From Corythucha ciliata (lineage: Eukaryota > Arthropoda > Insecta > Hemiptera > Tingidae), in NCBI GenBank assembly GCA_038030265.1, contig CM075939.1, positions 52,371,253 to 52,435,252 on the forward strand: DNA of 64,000 bases, given 5' to 3'. Under the pieces are notes generated by a model. That model searched no databases and had not been told where the DNA came from. It saw nothing but the letters and a program-made list of their open reading frames with translations. The position numbers were made by a program, and so were the translations under genes. Below, one piece after another: positions 1 to 13,510 of the stretch. Position 1 is the first letter of the stretch; each line of letters starts with the position of its first letter.

Positions 1-3000
1 AACATCCTTCACCACCTCCCCTCATCGTCCATCCATTGTCATCCCTTTGATCCCATTATACACCGGTTTGACTGCACGGCGAGAAAGAGAGACCTCATGC
101 CGGCGAGGCTCCCTCCACGCGGCGGGGCATGTCAACCTATATGATGCTATACCGTGCGCGCAAAGAGAGAGAGAGAGAGTGAGTGTGAGTGTGAGAGAGC
201 GTGCGAGGCTGATCAACGCTCGGGGAGGATTGTCGGGGAAATTAGCTGTACGGTAAAAGGGGTGGGGTTGAATAAAAAAATAAAAAATAAAAAAACGGGG
301 AAAAAAGCATGATGGGTTGGGGAGGGGAGGAAAAAATCGCATATGAGTGGACAACGGAGTGCGCAAGGTTTTTACTATTGATTTAATAGGTTCCATCCCG
401 CGGACACATAGTCATACACATTTGTGCCCATATTTTTGAATAATATTGTTGTTCCATCATAGGTCAGTTGTGGTGAGGGGGTCTTGAAAGAGAGAATGGT
501 AGGGTGAGGAAGGGAAGGCAATGAAATCACGTTTGTCAATTCAATTTCAACATCACTTTCAAATATATCTATAGTTAAAGCTAGCCTCTATCGGTTTGTA
601 AGCCAGTTATCGTGAGTGGATTCTAAAGCGAGAAGAGATTGCAATCTATTATGTATCGTGTAAGTGCACTTTAGAGAGGTTTTAGAACGCATAGGTTATG
701 AGTGGGAGCCGAGGGGTAAATGGTGCAAGTCATTGATGGAAGGGGGGGGGTGGCGTTCAGGAAAACGTTAGCCCGCCGAATACATATAAGTGCGCACACA
801 AAATGTTATTACGATCTCCCAACACACTGGAGGAATTCAATACATATTTCAAACGCGACTGCTATACAGTTTGACAAGTCTTATCTGTTTGGAATAGTAG
901 AAATGGAGCTGGGGGGGGGGGTCAAGGAGGAAAAATTACAGAACTGGTCCATGCGGACCAGCATGGTCCATCCATTCACCCTGCCTTCGGCTCTTCATCG
1001 GGATGGCAAGCAATATAGAAGGGATTGAAACAATTTTCCCTAAAGGATTTATCCAAATCTTTATCACCACCACATCAATATCCTTTACAACGCGGAAATG
1101 AGGCCAGCATTACTTCGGGGACGAAATTTCAATATTAAAGTTGAGCCCCCCTCCCGTCAACAATTCACTCTTCGAAAAACGATGAGCTTTCGCAGGTTTC
1201 CAGGTTCAGGCTTTTTCAGGTTCGAGACGTCTTATTTTCTTCTTTGAAACTTACTCATTCTAAAAACACATATTTAAGCAGTTAGTTAAACTTTCAAGCA
1301 AGGGCTAAGTTTAGAAAATAGCTAAGTGCCGACTGAGGGGTTAGGAGGAACGGGTATGTACTTACAAGTTTTGAAAATGTCAATAATGTAAGGAAAAGGT
1401 ACGGTGGAGGGGAGGGGGCAAGAGTGTTAACGCAATTGTCTCTCGGGAGTTCTCATACATATGCATGACGGTCCGTTGTCGGGGCAAAGCGCGGAGGCAC
1501 ACAGGATGGGTGAGAGGGAACCCCATGGTGAAGAGGCATCAACCCCTTTAATCCCTGCCGCCTTTCTTCCAGTCATCCTCTCGTCTTTCCTCCCTTCGTT
1601 GAACAACTCGTTTTCACGCTGCTGGGTGGTGAAGTTGATGATGGGCGGGGAGGGAAGGAGTGTCTACAGTGGGTAGGGAGGGTGATTAGTTGGCAAAATA
1701 CACAATAACTGCATTACGACGACCCAAAATTGTTACGAGTAAAAGTTCGGGCCGTGATGAGTAGGGGAAAGTGTGAGGACCAGCCAGGGAGTTTATTTTG
1801 ATGTTGAAGAGGGATGAAAAGGGGGAAGAAAGGAGGGGGTGATGAAGAAAGGATCTCCCCCCTCTCAGCCGTCACACTGATTCCCCTCGCCCACCAACAA
1901 CAGTGCTTTCTACCCCTGCAGATCATCAGGCCCAGGGATTATTCATAATTTTAACGTCCTTCATCAAATAGCTAATTCTGGCGCTTTTGACCACATTTAA
2001 GTTGACAGAAGCCCATACAAGGGTGTACTAAGGTGCCCAAGGTAAATTTTGGAGGGATAATCGTCAAATAACACTTACATTAAAATGCATGACGTCTGAA
2101 ATTTTACTGAGAAAAAAAACACTCTTATACAACCAAAACTGTCTCAAAATGGGCTAATTATGCCAAGAATACGAGCCCTTAATTGACGATTTGCCTCCCA
2201 GAAACTGATGGAGTTGTCGTGGTAGTCAAATGATTTAGGAGAAACGCGTCGGACCGAAGAATTATTTCATATAGGTTTTAAGCTACATCGCTTATCTAGA
2301 GAGCTGGAATAAAAAAAACAAAAAAAAAAAACGCGCAAAATTTATGAAAAGTGGGGCAGGAAATAGTAGTGAAACTCCCCGGATCGTCATAAAACAAAAA
2401 TAAAATGCGTTGTGGTAGTGGCGGTGGATGGGAGGGAATTGATGGTGAACAAAAAAATTTCCCAAATGGTCGAAATCTCCCTCTCTCGCTCACTCAATTC
2501 CTCTTTTTAACTCGGAGGGCCACATAAAAAACGCTTTAATATAACGGACAGCCCATTGCAATGGGGCAAGAGAACTTAGTGCATGGCGGGGAAAAAAAAA
2601 GGGTGTGAGCGCCTGTGGATGGCAAAAAGAGAGCGAGATGATACATTAATCAGCGGGTTTTTGAACATAATAAAGGCGATACATAAATCCGTTTGCCGCT
2701 CGACCACTCGCCCTCGACCCCGCACAATCCGCAGTCACAATGTGCATTCGAGAGGAGTGTACGGAGCGCGAGGCATAAAACACTCCCGAAAAACCTCTCG
2801 TTCCTCCCCACCGACACCAGCCACTCGTCATCCGAATCCAGGGCCTTTTGTAAAAATGTCTGATGGACATTAGTTTTTATTCACCACCTCGAGTAAAACA
2901 AAAAATCACCCGAAAAAAAAAAAATGTTTGAATTTTCTTCGTTTGCCCCTCCACCAAACCTCAATTAAAATGTCTGTTGAAAACTGTCTGGACGGGATTG

Positions 3001-3804
3001 ATAATTAAAATTGGTTCATGACCACAGTCATCACTTTCAATGTAAAACGCTTTAATTGAAAATGGGCACATTTGAAATTGAACCGTCCCCGTCAATAATC
3101 AATACAGATGGACCCAATAGTTTCGATGGTTGAAAGGTTTCAGGATGAAGAGTTTGATCCTGCAATTTATTAATATCTTCACCATTTTCTTGTTGTTTTG
3201 TGTGTGTGTTTTTTTTTTTTTACTGACTGGCAGCACAGCTTTCAATTCATTCATCATAAGACCCCCGTTCAAGCAAACTCTCTGTTATCTGTTTGTGGTA
3301 TAATTACTCTTATATAGAACTGCTACTGTGCGGATGAAGGCTGCGTGAAGCTGCTTTTTTTTCTCTATTCCTTTTATCTGTAAGAGTTGAGTGCCAGAAT
3401 AAATAAAAACTTCCACCTTGAAAGATTCATTAAATCCTCCCGGCGCCTGCAATTTGTTTGTCTGCTGGTGTGAACTAGAACTAGAACAGTTGCGAGGCGT
3501 AAGTCTGCAACGAGACAAGACGGCGAAGAGCGTAAGCTTCACCATATTAGAACCTTACCCCACCACAGGACCAGTGGTGAATCTACTCTACTATTATTAG
3601 AGAACCTATAATCAGACAGGTAAAATCACAGACTCCATGTTCACTCTTATCAATTATCAGTCTTGCAAAATCCATCTATTGTTGATGTCAACAAACCACC
3701 CCCAACCTTTCTTATTAAACTGATTAGAACGAACATGGCTCCGTTTGCGTCTACTCGTCTTTAAAGGTTCCTTACTGTTATAGGAGAGGCTTACTCAAGC
3801 TTAT
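1..3804. other. Unassigned non-coding stretch
   Basis: I see no recognisable exon, RNA gene or element end here. The sequence is AT-rich with purine- and pyrimidine-biased tracts and several homopolymers: G runs near 742 and 911 and a T run near 3209. Open frames in this stretch are short and low in complexity. It could be intergenic or intronic DNA; nothing in it tells which. Confidence 0.5.
163..199. repeat. GA/GT microsatellite
   Basis: A run of AG dinucleotides passes into GTGAGTGTGAG and back to GAGAG. This is a plain imperfect microsatellite. Confidence 0.9.
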
Positions 3805-4249
3805 GTCACCTCCAGTGGCGGATTTATGGGGTGGGTTTTGGGGGGTTTAAACCCTCCCACAGTAGACGGCGTCTACTATCCGCGCGCCGAAAGAATGCCC
3901 CTGACGAAAAATTCCCTCCAGCCACCCACTCGTATGATATACTGTCTTTTCCGAATGTTTTTGAGACTGCAATACAAGTGTCACAATGGGGAACTTGCAT
4001 GAATCTCAGATTGGGAAGAGAAGCATACCGGTGATTTGACCCGTGAACTAAAGGATAACAACGGAAGTTGCAACCCGATTGGTGCGTTTTAAGATTTTTA
4101 AAAAATGTTGAAAGTTCTTCAGGAGGGGATGGATGGTACGAGGAGAAATGACGTAAATCCTTACTTGTGAAGCATTTGAGGGAACTCTAAAATTGTTTGT
4201 TTACAGGCAACTTTGCGGACAAAACATAGAGAAACTATTCGCTAACCTC

Positions 4250-6390
4250 GAGTTTTATTGAGCTAATCTTGAGATAAGTAGAGTCAAATCTGAAGTTCGT
4301 GGCTAATGTTTGCAAAAAGCGCTTATTAGCAGCTTAAATGGAGAAATACGCTAATTCACGGATCTTGTAAAAATCCTCTAATTCCGAGCTGAGATTGAGT
4401 CAAAGAGGTGATTCGTGGGTGAAATTCAGAAATAATTTGCAGCTGAAACCAGGGGCGTAGGTACGGGGGGGATATGGTGGATAGATCCCCCCCCCCCAGA
4501 GCTTCAAGTATACGAAGGAAGGAGCACTAGTACCATAACGAAGAGCCCCATAAAATCTCCAAAAATGAGCGTTTCACGTTGAAGTTAGGTTTAGCAGATT
4601 TTCTGGACTTGAAGCAGCTCAAAAAGGTCCGAGAACGTCCAGCTTTTTCCTTGGACTTGAGACCCAACGCAGTAGTGTACCGAAGTACGGGGGGGGTTTC
4701 GCCCCGGACCCTCTATCAGACAAAAATTGGTAATATTCGTGGCTTTAGCTGCTAAAAAGCGCTGATTCGTGGTCTTGCAAAGTAACTTCCAGACTAAAAA
4801 TAAGAAAAAATTCGCTGTTTCGCGGTACATGGAGGCCAATCTACAATAAATTGTGGAAACCAACGCAAAAGTGTTGTACTTGGGTAAACCCCGCGGTTAA
4901 AGTTGAGAAAACACGCTACAATATTGACAAATAAAAGACGCTTTCAGGTTAAAATTAGACAAAAATCACTAATTCGCGGCTAAAATTGAAAAAATCATCA
5001 ATTAGCGCAGCTAAAATTAAGAAAAACGTTAATTTTCAGTTCAAATTGGGAAAAAGTGCTAATTCTCAGTTGAAAATGGAAAAAGTTGCCAATTTGCAGC
5101 TTAAATTGAGCCAAACGCCAATTCTTGGCAAAAATTGACAAAACAAGGTAGGGAACGCTACCACGCTGCTAAAATTTAGAAAGAGCGAAAATTCTCGGCT
5201 AAAATTGTGAAACGTCACTAATTCTCAGATTAAGTGTCGTGAAATTTATAATTTAAAAATGATTATTTTTTGACAGAAATGGATGGAAGATGAACATTTT
5301 TTGGTTAGAAAAAGAAATTTATAATTTAAATTCGCACCTTCTGAAGGCATCTTTTGGGGTAAAATTCCGAAAAATGGCAAATTCATGAATGGCTATAGTA
5401 TAATGTTATGTATAATGTTATGCAGTATTTATACACTAATTCACGGCTAGAACTGAAAAGAAGGAATAATCTATACCCATGAAAGTTATAAAAAATTGCT
5501 AATGCGGTGGTAAAACGTGAAAACCCGCTAATTTGCGGGTAATATTTAGAAAATAAAATAATCAGCCTGGTCAAAATTAAGAAAAATGTTAATTTTAAGC
5601 CTAAAAATTTAAAAAAATTGATAAATAGAGGATAAAAATGGAAAAAATCGCCAATTTACAGCTAAAATTGCGCCAAACGCTAATTTGTGACTGAAATTGA
5701 GAAAATTCGCTAATTCACAGGGGTTGAAACGCTACGACGCGTCGCCGCTACAATTTTAAAAAAGCGCTCATTCGTGGTTGAAATTGAGAAAAATTCCGTC
5801 AATTTGCGGATTCTGAAGGCAACTTTTCAGGCTGAAATTGAAAAAAAAAACGGCAATTTATGGCAATAGGCGAAGAAACCGCTAATTCGCGAGTGAACTG
5901 AGAAAAACCGCTCATGCATTGCGAACCAAAAAACTCCTAATTAGTGAAAATTGCCCCTATTTTGCAGCTAATATTGTGGAAAACACTTAAGAAAAACGTT
6001 AATTTCCAGCTAAAACTGAGAAAAGTGCTAATCCCGTAGTAAAAAAATTTAAAAAATCTGTAATATGCTGCTAAAATTGAGGAAAACGCTAAAACTCGTG
6101 GATAGTTAAGAAACATTGGAACATCGCTCACGGGATAAAATGACACTTTGCTGCTAAAGTTGAGAAAATGCGCCAATTCATGGCTATGGGAAGGGGTGGG
6201 GCGAAAATCGCCGGCTGAAACTGATAAGAACGATGCACTCGGCCAAAAAAGCGCTAATTTTCGGGTGGAATCCAAAAATCACCCCTAACTGAGAGATTGA
6301 GGCTATGATGAGGCCAGCAAGATGTCCATATTCAAGAGTGTGCTGGATGGGTGGAATAATGACTAAAATATGAAATTACCCCCCCCCCCC
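4250..6390 (+). repeat. Degenerate ~30-bp tandem array, type A
   Basis: Dozens of diverged units of about 29-31 bp follow one another. Two core strings are GGCTAAAATTGAGAAAAACG and GCTAATTCGCGG. The units have drifted but keep their order, spacing and polarity. The array runs through both the outer and the nested hAT-like element. Type-A units also occur near 17.6-18.5, 29.7-31.7, 34.0-34.1, 36.6-37.3, 40.5-41.7 and 48.3-48.7 kb. Confidence 0.85.
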
Positions 6391-6452
6391 TCATCATTAG
6401 AAGACTTCAATCTCATCCCCCCCCCCAGGACGAATTCCTACCTACGCCACTG
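4450..6452. mobile_element. Non-autonomous hAT-like element, inner of a nested pair
   Basis: The left end is CAGGGGCGTAGGTA. The right end, read inward, is CAGTGGCGTAGGTA, giving one mismatch in 14. Both flanks carry the identical 8-bp sequence GCTGAAAC, at 4442-4449 and 6453-6460, which dates this insertion after the outer element. G and C homopolymers lie just inside each end. No transposase is encoded, and the interior is type-A tandem repeat. A shorter relative lies at 17164-18680. Confidence 0.9.
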
Positions 6453-7001
6453 GCTGAAACGAAATGAAAAATAAAAAACGCTTATTTGTTGGTCAACTCG
6501 TGAAAATCCGCTAATTCGTGGCTGAAATTGAGGAAACATGGTAAATTGCGGCTAAAATGGAGATGAAATGCTAATCCGCATGACTATAAGAAGTGAAGGA
6601 AAACGCTAAAATTCGAAAATACGTTAACTTACGGCTAAAACTGAGACAAACCTCTAATTCCCATCTAAAATATTGATAAATAGCTCAATCGCTGCTAAAA
6701 TTGAGAAAATTCGCGGGTTAAGTGGCCGCGGCAGTGCATACCCATTCGTTGCTGAAGCGGAGAAAAACGATAAATAGCTGTTCCATTTGATAAAATCCGC
6801 TAATTAATGGCTAAAATTGAGGAAACGTGGTAATTCGCGGCTAAAATTGATGAATAAATTGCGACTAAATTTGAGAAAACGCATTTTACGGTTCCTTAGT
6901 GGCAAGTCTGTGACTGAAACTCAGAATAAAAGAAAGAGTGAATCAGATTCATGGTAGAACCCCTCCCAAGATGAACTCCTAGATCCGCCACTGGTCACCT
7001 C

Positions 7002-7335
7002 CATCAGCGGAGAGGAGACGACCTCAAAAAGGGGGTTCGAAGGAATCTCATGGTCACCCGGTAGGAGCAATTGTAATTCCAGATGGCATAATTCTGCCTA
7101 AAATTCACAAGTTTGAGAGCATCCTACTTCCCTGTACACAGCCCAAGCTCTGATGTGCGTTACTTCCTGACTGCTCCGTGCTCCCCCTGCTCGAGCACTA
7201 GAGAATTATTATTTCACTTCAATGTCGGTTGTCGGTAGACGAACTCTACAGTATTTTTGTGCATCTCATGGTCATTGGTCAGTAGAATATTCACTGAAAT
7301 TGTTCAAGTTTACCAGCATGGAAATAACCTTTTTC
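7002..7335. other. Unassigned non-coding stretch
   Basis: These 334 bases lie between the nested hAT pair and a foldback element. I see no coding or repeat signal in them. Confidence 0.5.
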
Positions 7336-7666
7336 GGTTTGGTACTTTTTTGGGTGTCCTAAGCCTCTGAAGTGTCCTTTTCTTACGAAAAAATTATTAT
7401 TTCAACCTTCGGCGATGTTTCGGCCCTTCTGGCCATAGTCAGCGCCTTATTTTTATCACTTTCCAAGCTCCTCGTACAACGGTCGACACTTCGGGAGTCC
7501 ATTTGACCGCTGTACCGTTTCAGATCGATCTCCGAGTTTGGAAAGTGATAAAAACAAGGCGCTGACCATGCCAGAAGGGCCGAAACGTCGCCAAAGGATG
7601 AAATATAATGTTTTCGTAAGAAAAGGACATATTTCTGAAAACACCTATAAAAAAAACTACCAAACC
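7336..7666. mobile_element. Foldback MITE with long inverted arms
   Basis: The outer arms begin GGTTTGGTAC on the left and end GTAC-less ACTACCAAACC on the right. The inner arms are much better conserved: about 7372-7466 pairs with about 7536-7630, including TTTCGGCCCTTCTGGC and GTGATAAAAA. The centre is a short spacer of about 70 bp. No protein is encoded. I could not define a target-site duplication, so the superfamily is open. Confidence 0.7.
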
Positions 7667-10600
7667 CAAGAAAATGCTTCGCCCTCCAACTGACTGCTGC
7701 TAATCTTTTTTAATTAGTCAGAAACACCTATCAATAGGAACAGAATGGATGTTGGAGGTTATGTACCCACAAGACATCAGTCACGACAGTAGCGCTAAAG
7801 TGCTGGTTAGCTGGGTCCTCCCCGGCTTGGTTTTGCCAGAACGGGTTGAGAGCCCCAGAGGGGCGGAAATCGAAGTTCAGCGTAGCACCTCAGCTCTCGG
7901 TGAGGGACGAACGGAGACTTTACTGCATTTCGGTGCTACTATCGGTACAGAGCCACCGGTAAAATATTCAATTTATAGATTTTATGGACCAAAATATTAG
8001 TTTTGAAGTCAGAAATTGACTATTCAGAAATGAATGGAACAGTTCTGACATTAAAACACCATGCGTAGGCCGACGAACATAATTGACGACCCCCAAAACC
8101 CGTTTCACCTTTCTAAAACTGAACAATATTGAACGTTTTGCCTCGCAAATCTTGAAATTTCTCTCCAGAAACCGGTTCGTCACAATACAAAAGGTCCTTT
8201 TTTGTCGTAAACCACACGTAAACTGTCAACTTTATCCTGCAAACTCTCAAAATGGGCTGAAAACGGCAAAGTCAAGGAAAATGAAGATTCCGAAAACTGA
8301 CAATTCAGTCCCCCAAATCTAATTGCATTGACCCTAAGTCCCTATAACACGTACATGCTATAGGCAAATACTCCCAAACCTTCGAACAACATACTCTTGA
8401 CAGCCGCAAAAGGTCAAATTTGGAGTCCCGGTCAACAAACTTAATTTTCGTGACATAAACAAAATATGCTGTACGGTATGACGTTGAATCCTTTAGCAGA
8501 AGATTCAAGCAATAATTTTCTGCTTTACAAGTAATTTTCCCCCTTGTCCATCCATGGCGCAAGTTTGAGCTTGTACGACACTAAGCGTGACTTCCACAAC
8601 ATGCCTTACTTACCCTCCGGGTTTTCGGCTGAATACAACAGTTTATGGTTTGCAAAGAAAAAATGACTGCAGCATGGTCTAGTCGACTTGCTTGACAGTT
8701 GGCATCGAACTAATTGGGAAATTTGCAGCGTTCAGATGACATTGCTATATAGTTTTAGGGCCCGGTGAAGTTTTCAAATCACAGCCTCATCAATTGACAG
8801 ATTTGACGGTGTGCATGATGAAATGTGGGGAGGGGGGACTCAACACCTCTAATAATTTTTTCTTCGATTGAGTTCAAGTATATATAATCTGCTGGGTTCC
8901 GTCTCCAACGAACACTATATACGTCCTCAACCCTAAGACTAAACCCCATAAATTTTACTTATTTACTTAGAGTAGAATTAATGATTTCAAAGTCCTTCCC
9001 GGCCCAACAAGCGCAGTACAACCCTTCCGGGGGTTTAACATTATGGAATCATCAGGTAACTGCGGTTTTGTACACGAAACACGCTTAATTAAAACTAAAA
9101 GGTCTACCCTTATGGTGTAATGTGCGATAATTTCTCACGGTGCGTTCCAGAAGTTGAAAGTCATGAACTGTAAGGTCAACAAAAAAGGTTATGAGAGAGT
9201 TTGTCATACTTTATATTATTCATAATCATTTTATTTCGAAGATTGAATAACTATAGTGGCGCTCCCCCGCCCCCCAATCACAAGTTTCGATAATAGCATG
9301 GCTAACACGTCCCCTTTTTTTTTGTTCACTGATAGATCTATGCAATTTGTAGAACAGTAAGAGGAAGGGTGGTCCTTTCATTTCATAATCGCGAGGAATA
9401 GAAAGGGGTAGTTCCTGTACTGGAACCCAAAACTAGTCAACAATTACAAAAGACACACGCTGATCTGCAGAGACTTCATGCACGGCAGATGTCCAATGCA
9501 TGAATAGGCTCTATTTTTTCACTTATTTACCAAGTTATTTAACGATATTAAGGGCAATTTCCTTATTTAGGCACTCAAAGGCCGTGTGAGGGCTCGTGCG
9601 AGTCAATTGGCCGTAATAAAAAAAAAAACTCGAGGGGTGATTTCATAACTCAACAGCAGACCCTGCGGGATTTTTTTGAATATTCAAACCTTTTCAAAAG
9701 TTTTTTGAGAATAAAAAATTCAGTTTGACACTATTTCTCTTACTTTTTTTTAATTGTTTCACGGACGAATGTGAAATCCCAACAAACACCCCCCAGTAGC
9801 GGCGCTACCCAGAGAAAAGTAATAGTATGCAAAGCCACCCTCTGTTTAACCCTCTTGGCTAAAGCAGATGCAATTACTTTTTTTTCTTCTTCTTCTTTTT
9901 TCATAATTAACGTTCGCCCGGGCCCCTTCACCATCCAGAACTCATTCGCTCTCTCACTCTTTTTTTTTTTTCTCCCCCCAGTCCCTAACACTTAATTTAA
10001 ATTAAAATCCATGACTCATTGATTGGGGCTTTCACCCCTTGTGAAAGAGTCTCTCCCTCCACCCGTAACCACCTCACCCCTTACCCATATACGTCTTCCT
10101 CGTTCCATCAGTCCACATCGTCTATGTCCGGAGAGTGTCCACTTTTAACATATTCGATTTTCTACAATGTCCACTGGCTGGGAAAAACCCCATTTTTTTA
10201 TAGAACCTTTCAGGATTTCTCCCCTTTAAAAAAAAAAAAAAAAAACCCTGGACGGAATTATTTAATTAGCTCTCCATCGAGGGTTACAGAGCAGAGAGTT
10301 CAGCGAGAGAAAATACTCGTGGAGGGAGAGGGACAAAAAATCAAGAGATAATTCATTGTCTTTTGAATTTTGAAAGCATTTCATCAGCAAATTAACCTTA
10401 CCACCCCTCCTCCAACTCATATCTTTCATTGGGCGCCATAGGTCCCGGTGTAAAAGGGCTTTGATCGTCAAGAGGAGTATTCACTTAAGTGAGGCATTAA
10501 GATACACAAGTGGTCGACCCCTTTGTACGTATATGCAATGAATTGATAAATCAAAAATGAGGTCGTATACCTTTATTTAGAGCCGTGTGTGATTCAATTT

Positions 10601-13463
10601 ATCTTCTGTGAAAAATGTACAACAGATTTTCGTGTTTGACGATTTCAGAGCTTAAAAAGTTATCGAAATTTAATAGCATGTCTTCCTCGATGGGCTCGTC
10701 CTCAAGTATTTATTTGCTTTTAAAAAACTCCTCTAACAATGAAAACAACGCAGGAAGTGCGGGCTTTTCACCCTCGCCCGCTGCTGACTACCACGTACCG
10801 TTTGTTCTATTTCAAACTTCAGGGGATTTTTATTTTTATTTTTAGACAAATATTCGAAGTAAACCAAACACGCGGAAAAATAATAAATTGCAAAGCATCG
10901 TGGTCGTGGCGATTCTTCAATTTTTTACCCATTGACCACCGTCACGTTCAGTTCAACAGAAATAAAAATAGATTTTTAGCAGGACCAACCCACTGATGGG
11001 GCATTGATGGGGATTGGAGCTCAAAACCATCCCTATGTTTAAGCCTCGTGCCAAACTTACGAAGAGTCATTCCCTTCGCTCAACGCTTTTTCCCGCCAGT
11101 TTTCTTCATCCTTTTTCCGTTCGTATCCAAAAGGCAAACGTCAATTAACCCTACGAATTAATCCTGCGGAATAAAACGAGAGTAATGAAAGTCTCCTAGT
11201 TTAATTACAGCTAATTAACATTTTAATACTAATGACTGAGGGAGTCTCACTAATTGTGCCCCTCCCTATCACCCAGCACATCCCACTACCACCACTTCAT
11301 GACCCACTTCTCTCTCTCCCTCTCACGCTCCACCATCCCCGGCAAAAGCGCACACCATTCGCTCTTACCCCCTCCCACCACTGGTCATCAATCTCATTCT
11401 TACCCTAAGCGAGGCCATTATTAGAATTAATTAAGAGTAATAAGGCGGACACTTTAAAGTTCGAAGACTCAAATAATTTTTTCTCCCTTCCTTCAATATT
11501 GAATTCCTCAACCCGAGCCATTAAAGAATCACCGCCCCATCCCGCAGCAAAAAAAAAAAAAAAAGCTCTGTAAATAAAATAAGACGAGTTTTTAATCAAA
11601 AAACAAGGCTCACAATTAAAACTAGAAGGGTTACAAAAGTTTCTCTCCAAAGCTAAAAAAAGAAGAAGAGAAATGTTACACTCTTTCAAGGGTTTAGGCC
11701 TCGAAGGGGTTTTCACTAATAATGTTCTTGAACTTAAAGACACTCGGCTCGTGTTCTTTTTTTTTTCTTTATAAGGAAATGGACAACTCGATGACAAAAG
11801 ACGGCTTTCCTCATTGTTTATTTTAATTCCGTGGAGTTCGTTAGAGCGTCCTTACCGTTCTTACTGCAAGTTCTTAAAGAAAACACGAGACGAAGTAGCG
11901 AAATTCTGGTCAATGTTTTCTTTTCTTTATGAAGGACTTGTCGTATTGTAAGGGGGAAGGGGAGAGGCGATGTCTTTTGAAATTGGAAAAATTGAGGGAG
12001 GGGCTGAGTCTCGTGTCTACCTCTAGATAGATATTGTGGAATGGTTGATAGTGTGAGGGTGAAATCAAGCAGTATATGAATTGGTGTATAGGGGGCGGGA
12101 TAGGAAAAGCGGGGAGCAGTTAATGAAACAAGCACTTTACAGCCTCGTGGCTTTACGTGGTAATAAAAGGCGCCTAACGCCCCAGCGTCGTGCCCATACC
12201 ATCAACCGTATACCGCACCAAAACCCACTCTTTCCAGGAGTCTTCCACCCCCACAACCACTTTTCCCAAACCTAAACCACCCTTATCAAAATGCAAAACA
12301 AAAGAGCACCAGTATATCACCTTTTCTCTCTTCCCACCACCCGACCCATCAGATTTTACAGTGGGTGTGCGTTTCGTGAGAAAGGGGGGGGGGGAGAGTC
12401 GGTCCTTCTCCCATTTGCTCATTTTCAAACTTCGCAGCCACTCACTTCCTCCTCCACCACCTCTTCAAAAAAACTTTCCCCTTCACCAACACAAACGCCC
12501 AACCGGTGGCTTTGGCGGAGGTAATTCTGCGGGTCGATGAGAAGAACTGTGAGAGTGTATCACTCGCACGAAGAGAATGATGAATGTGGTGGTAGTGGAC
12601 GGCGAGGGAAGGGGGCCACAAAGATTGACTTTCCTTTCGAAACGCAATCCCTTATTTTATGCCAAGTTTCGTTCACTAAGTAGATCATTTCATTAACCGA
12701 AGGGATGAAATTCCTCCTTGAAAGGTGACTTAAAATTTTGTAAATTATGTTCCTTTCCAACGGCCATATTTTAGGTCGTTGAAAAAAAAAGAAGACAAAT
12801 GTTTAAAAATAAAGTATGGAAAGAACGTCGACGAAGTGGGATTTTTTTCGACGGTGCGCGGAAAAACAAGATAGGACCCCCTCAGGCTTCGACGTTGTTT
12901 GATTCAGTGGTAGAGGGAAGTGTTGGTGGTGAGAAGGGAGGGAGATAATCATGAGGGGTTGTGGCCAGGTCCAAAAAAAAAGTTGAAATTGGAAAAAAGA
13001 GTGACGCTACAGGGTTGGGTGGGGGTGAAGGAGTAGAAAAATTGGTACGTGATTGATGTTTGATTGGAAGCAATTAGCCAGATATTCCAAATGAACCCTG
13101 GGACGAAATGAGAGTCAGGGTATGCTTTTTGAATTTCCAAAGAGAACTTTTCCCGCGCCCCTCTCACCACCGCCACCCCACTACATACATCGCCAATTCA
13201 AGCACGGCCCCATCAGACCAGTCCCTGGCTCTTATATATGCCGTCCTCATTTCCCTGACACTTTTTTTTTTTTTTTTCTTCCTGATTGATGAGATGCTCT
13301 CTCGCTCTCAATTGAACTCTGAAGCTCATCATCTAAAAACTCTGAAAATCATCTAAATTGTGCAAACTGTCTTGTGCAGAGCTCAAACAAAAAATCCCCC
13401 GAACTGTTTTTTTTTTTCGATTTTCATCAGAACCTTACAGTACTAATTGAAAAGTTTTTGTTT
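7667..13463. other. Unassigned non-coding stretch
   Basis: I find no recognisable gene. The stretch has homopolymers (T run near 9961, A run near 10228, G run near 12386) and pyrimidine-rich blocks. A patch rich in TAATTA-like words lies near 11150-11240. Open frames are short and overlap low-complexity sequence. It may be intergenic or intronic single-copy DNA. Confidence 0.45.
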
Positions 13464-13510
13464 CTACTGGCGAATTTCACCACCGGAAGTTAGGTTAGAG
13501 TTACCAAACT
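13464..13510. repeat. Fragment of a TA-flanked MITE family
   Basis: The string TTTCACCACCGGAAGTTAGG and the following bases resemble both ends of the 135-bp MITE at 49941-50075. The partner inverted repeat is not visible, so this appears to be one surviving end. Confidence 0.4.

Larger units (their letters stand above)
3813..6993. mobile_element. Non-autonomous hAT-like element, outer of a nested pair
   Basis: The left end reads CAGTGGCGGATTTA. The right end, read inward on the minus strand, is CAGTGGCGGATCTA, so the two form a 14-bp terminal inverted repeat with one mismatch. The 8 bases outside each end are identical, GTCACCTC at 3805-3812 and at 6994-7001. Ends starting CAG with an 8-bp target duplication are typical of the hAT superfamily. 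There is no transposase frame. The interior is mostly degenerate ~30-bp tandem repeats, and a second hAT-like element of 2003 bp sits inside it (4450-6452). Without that insertion the outer element is about 1.17 kb. A fragment related to its left interior lies at about 59096-59290. Confidence 0.88.

Noticed and set aside
22..396. 124-codon frame at the left edge
   Set aside because: It is low in complexity, passes through a microsatellite, and shows no similarity I recognise.
4250..6390. CRISPR-like array
   Set aside because: The units are diverged and contiguous, with no constant repeat and no unique spacers, and the sequence is eukaryotic.
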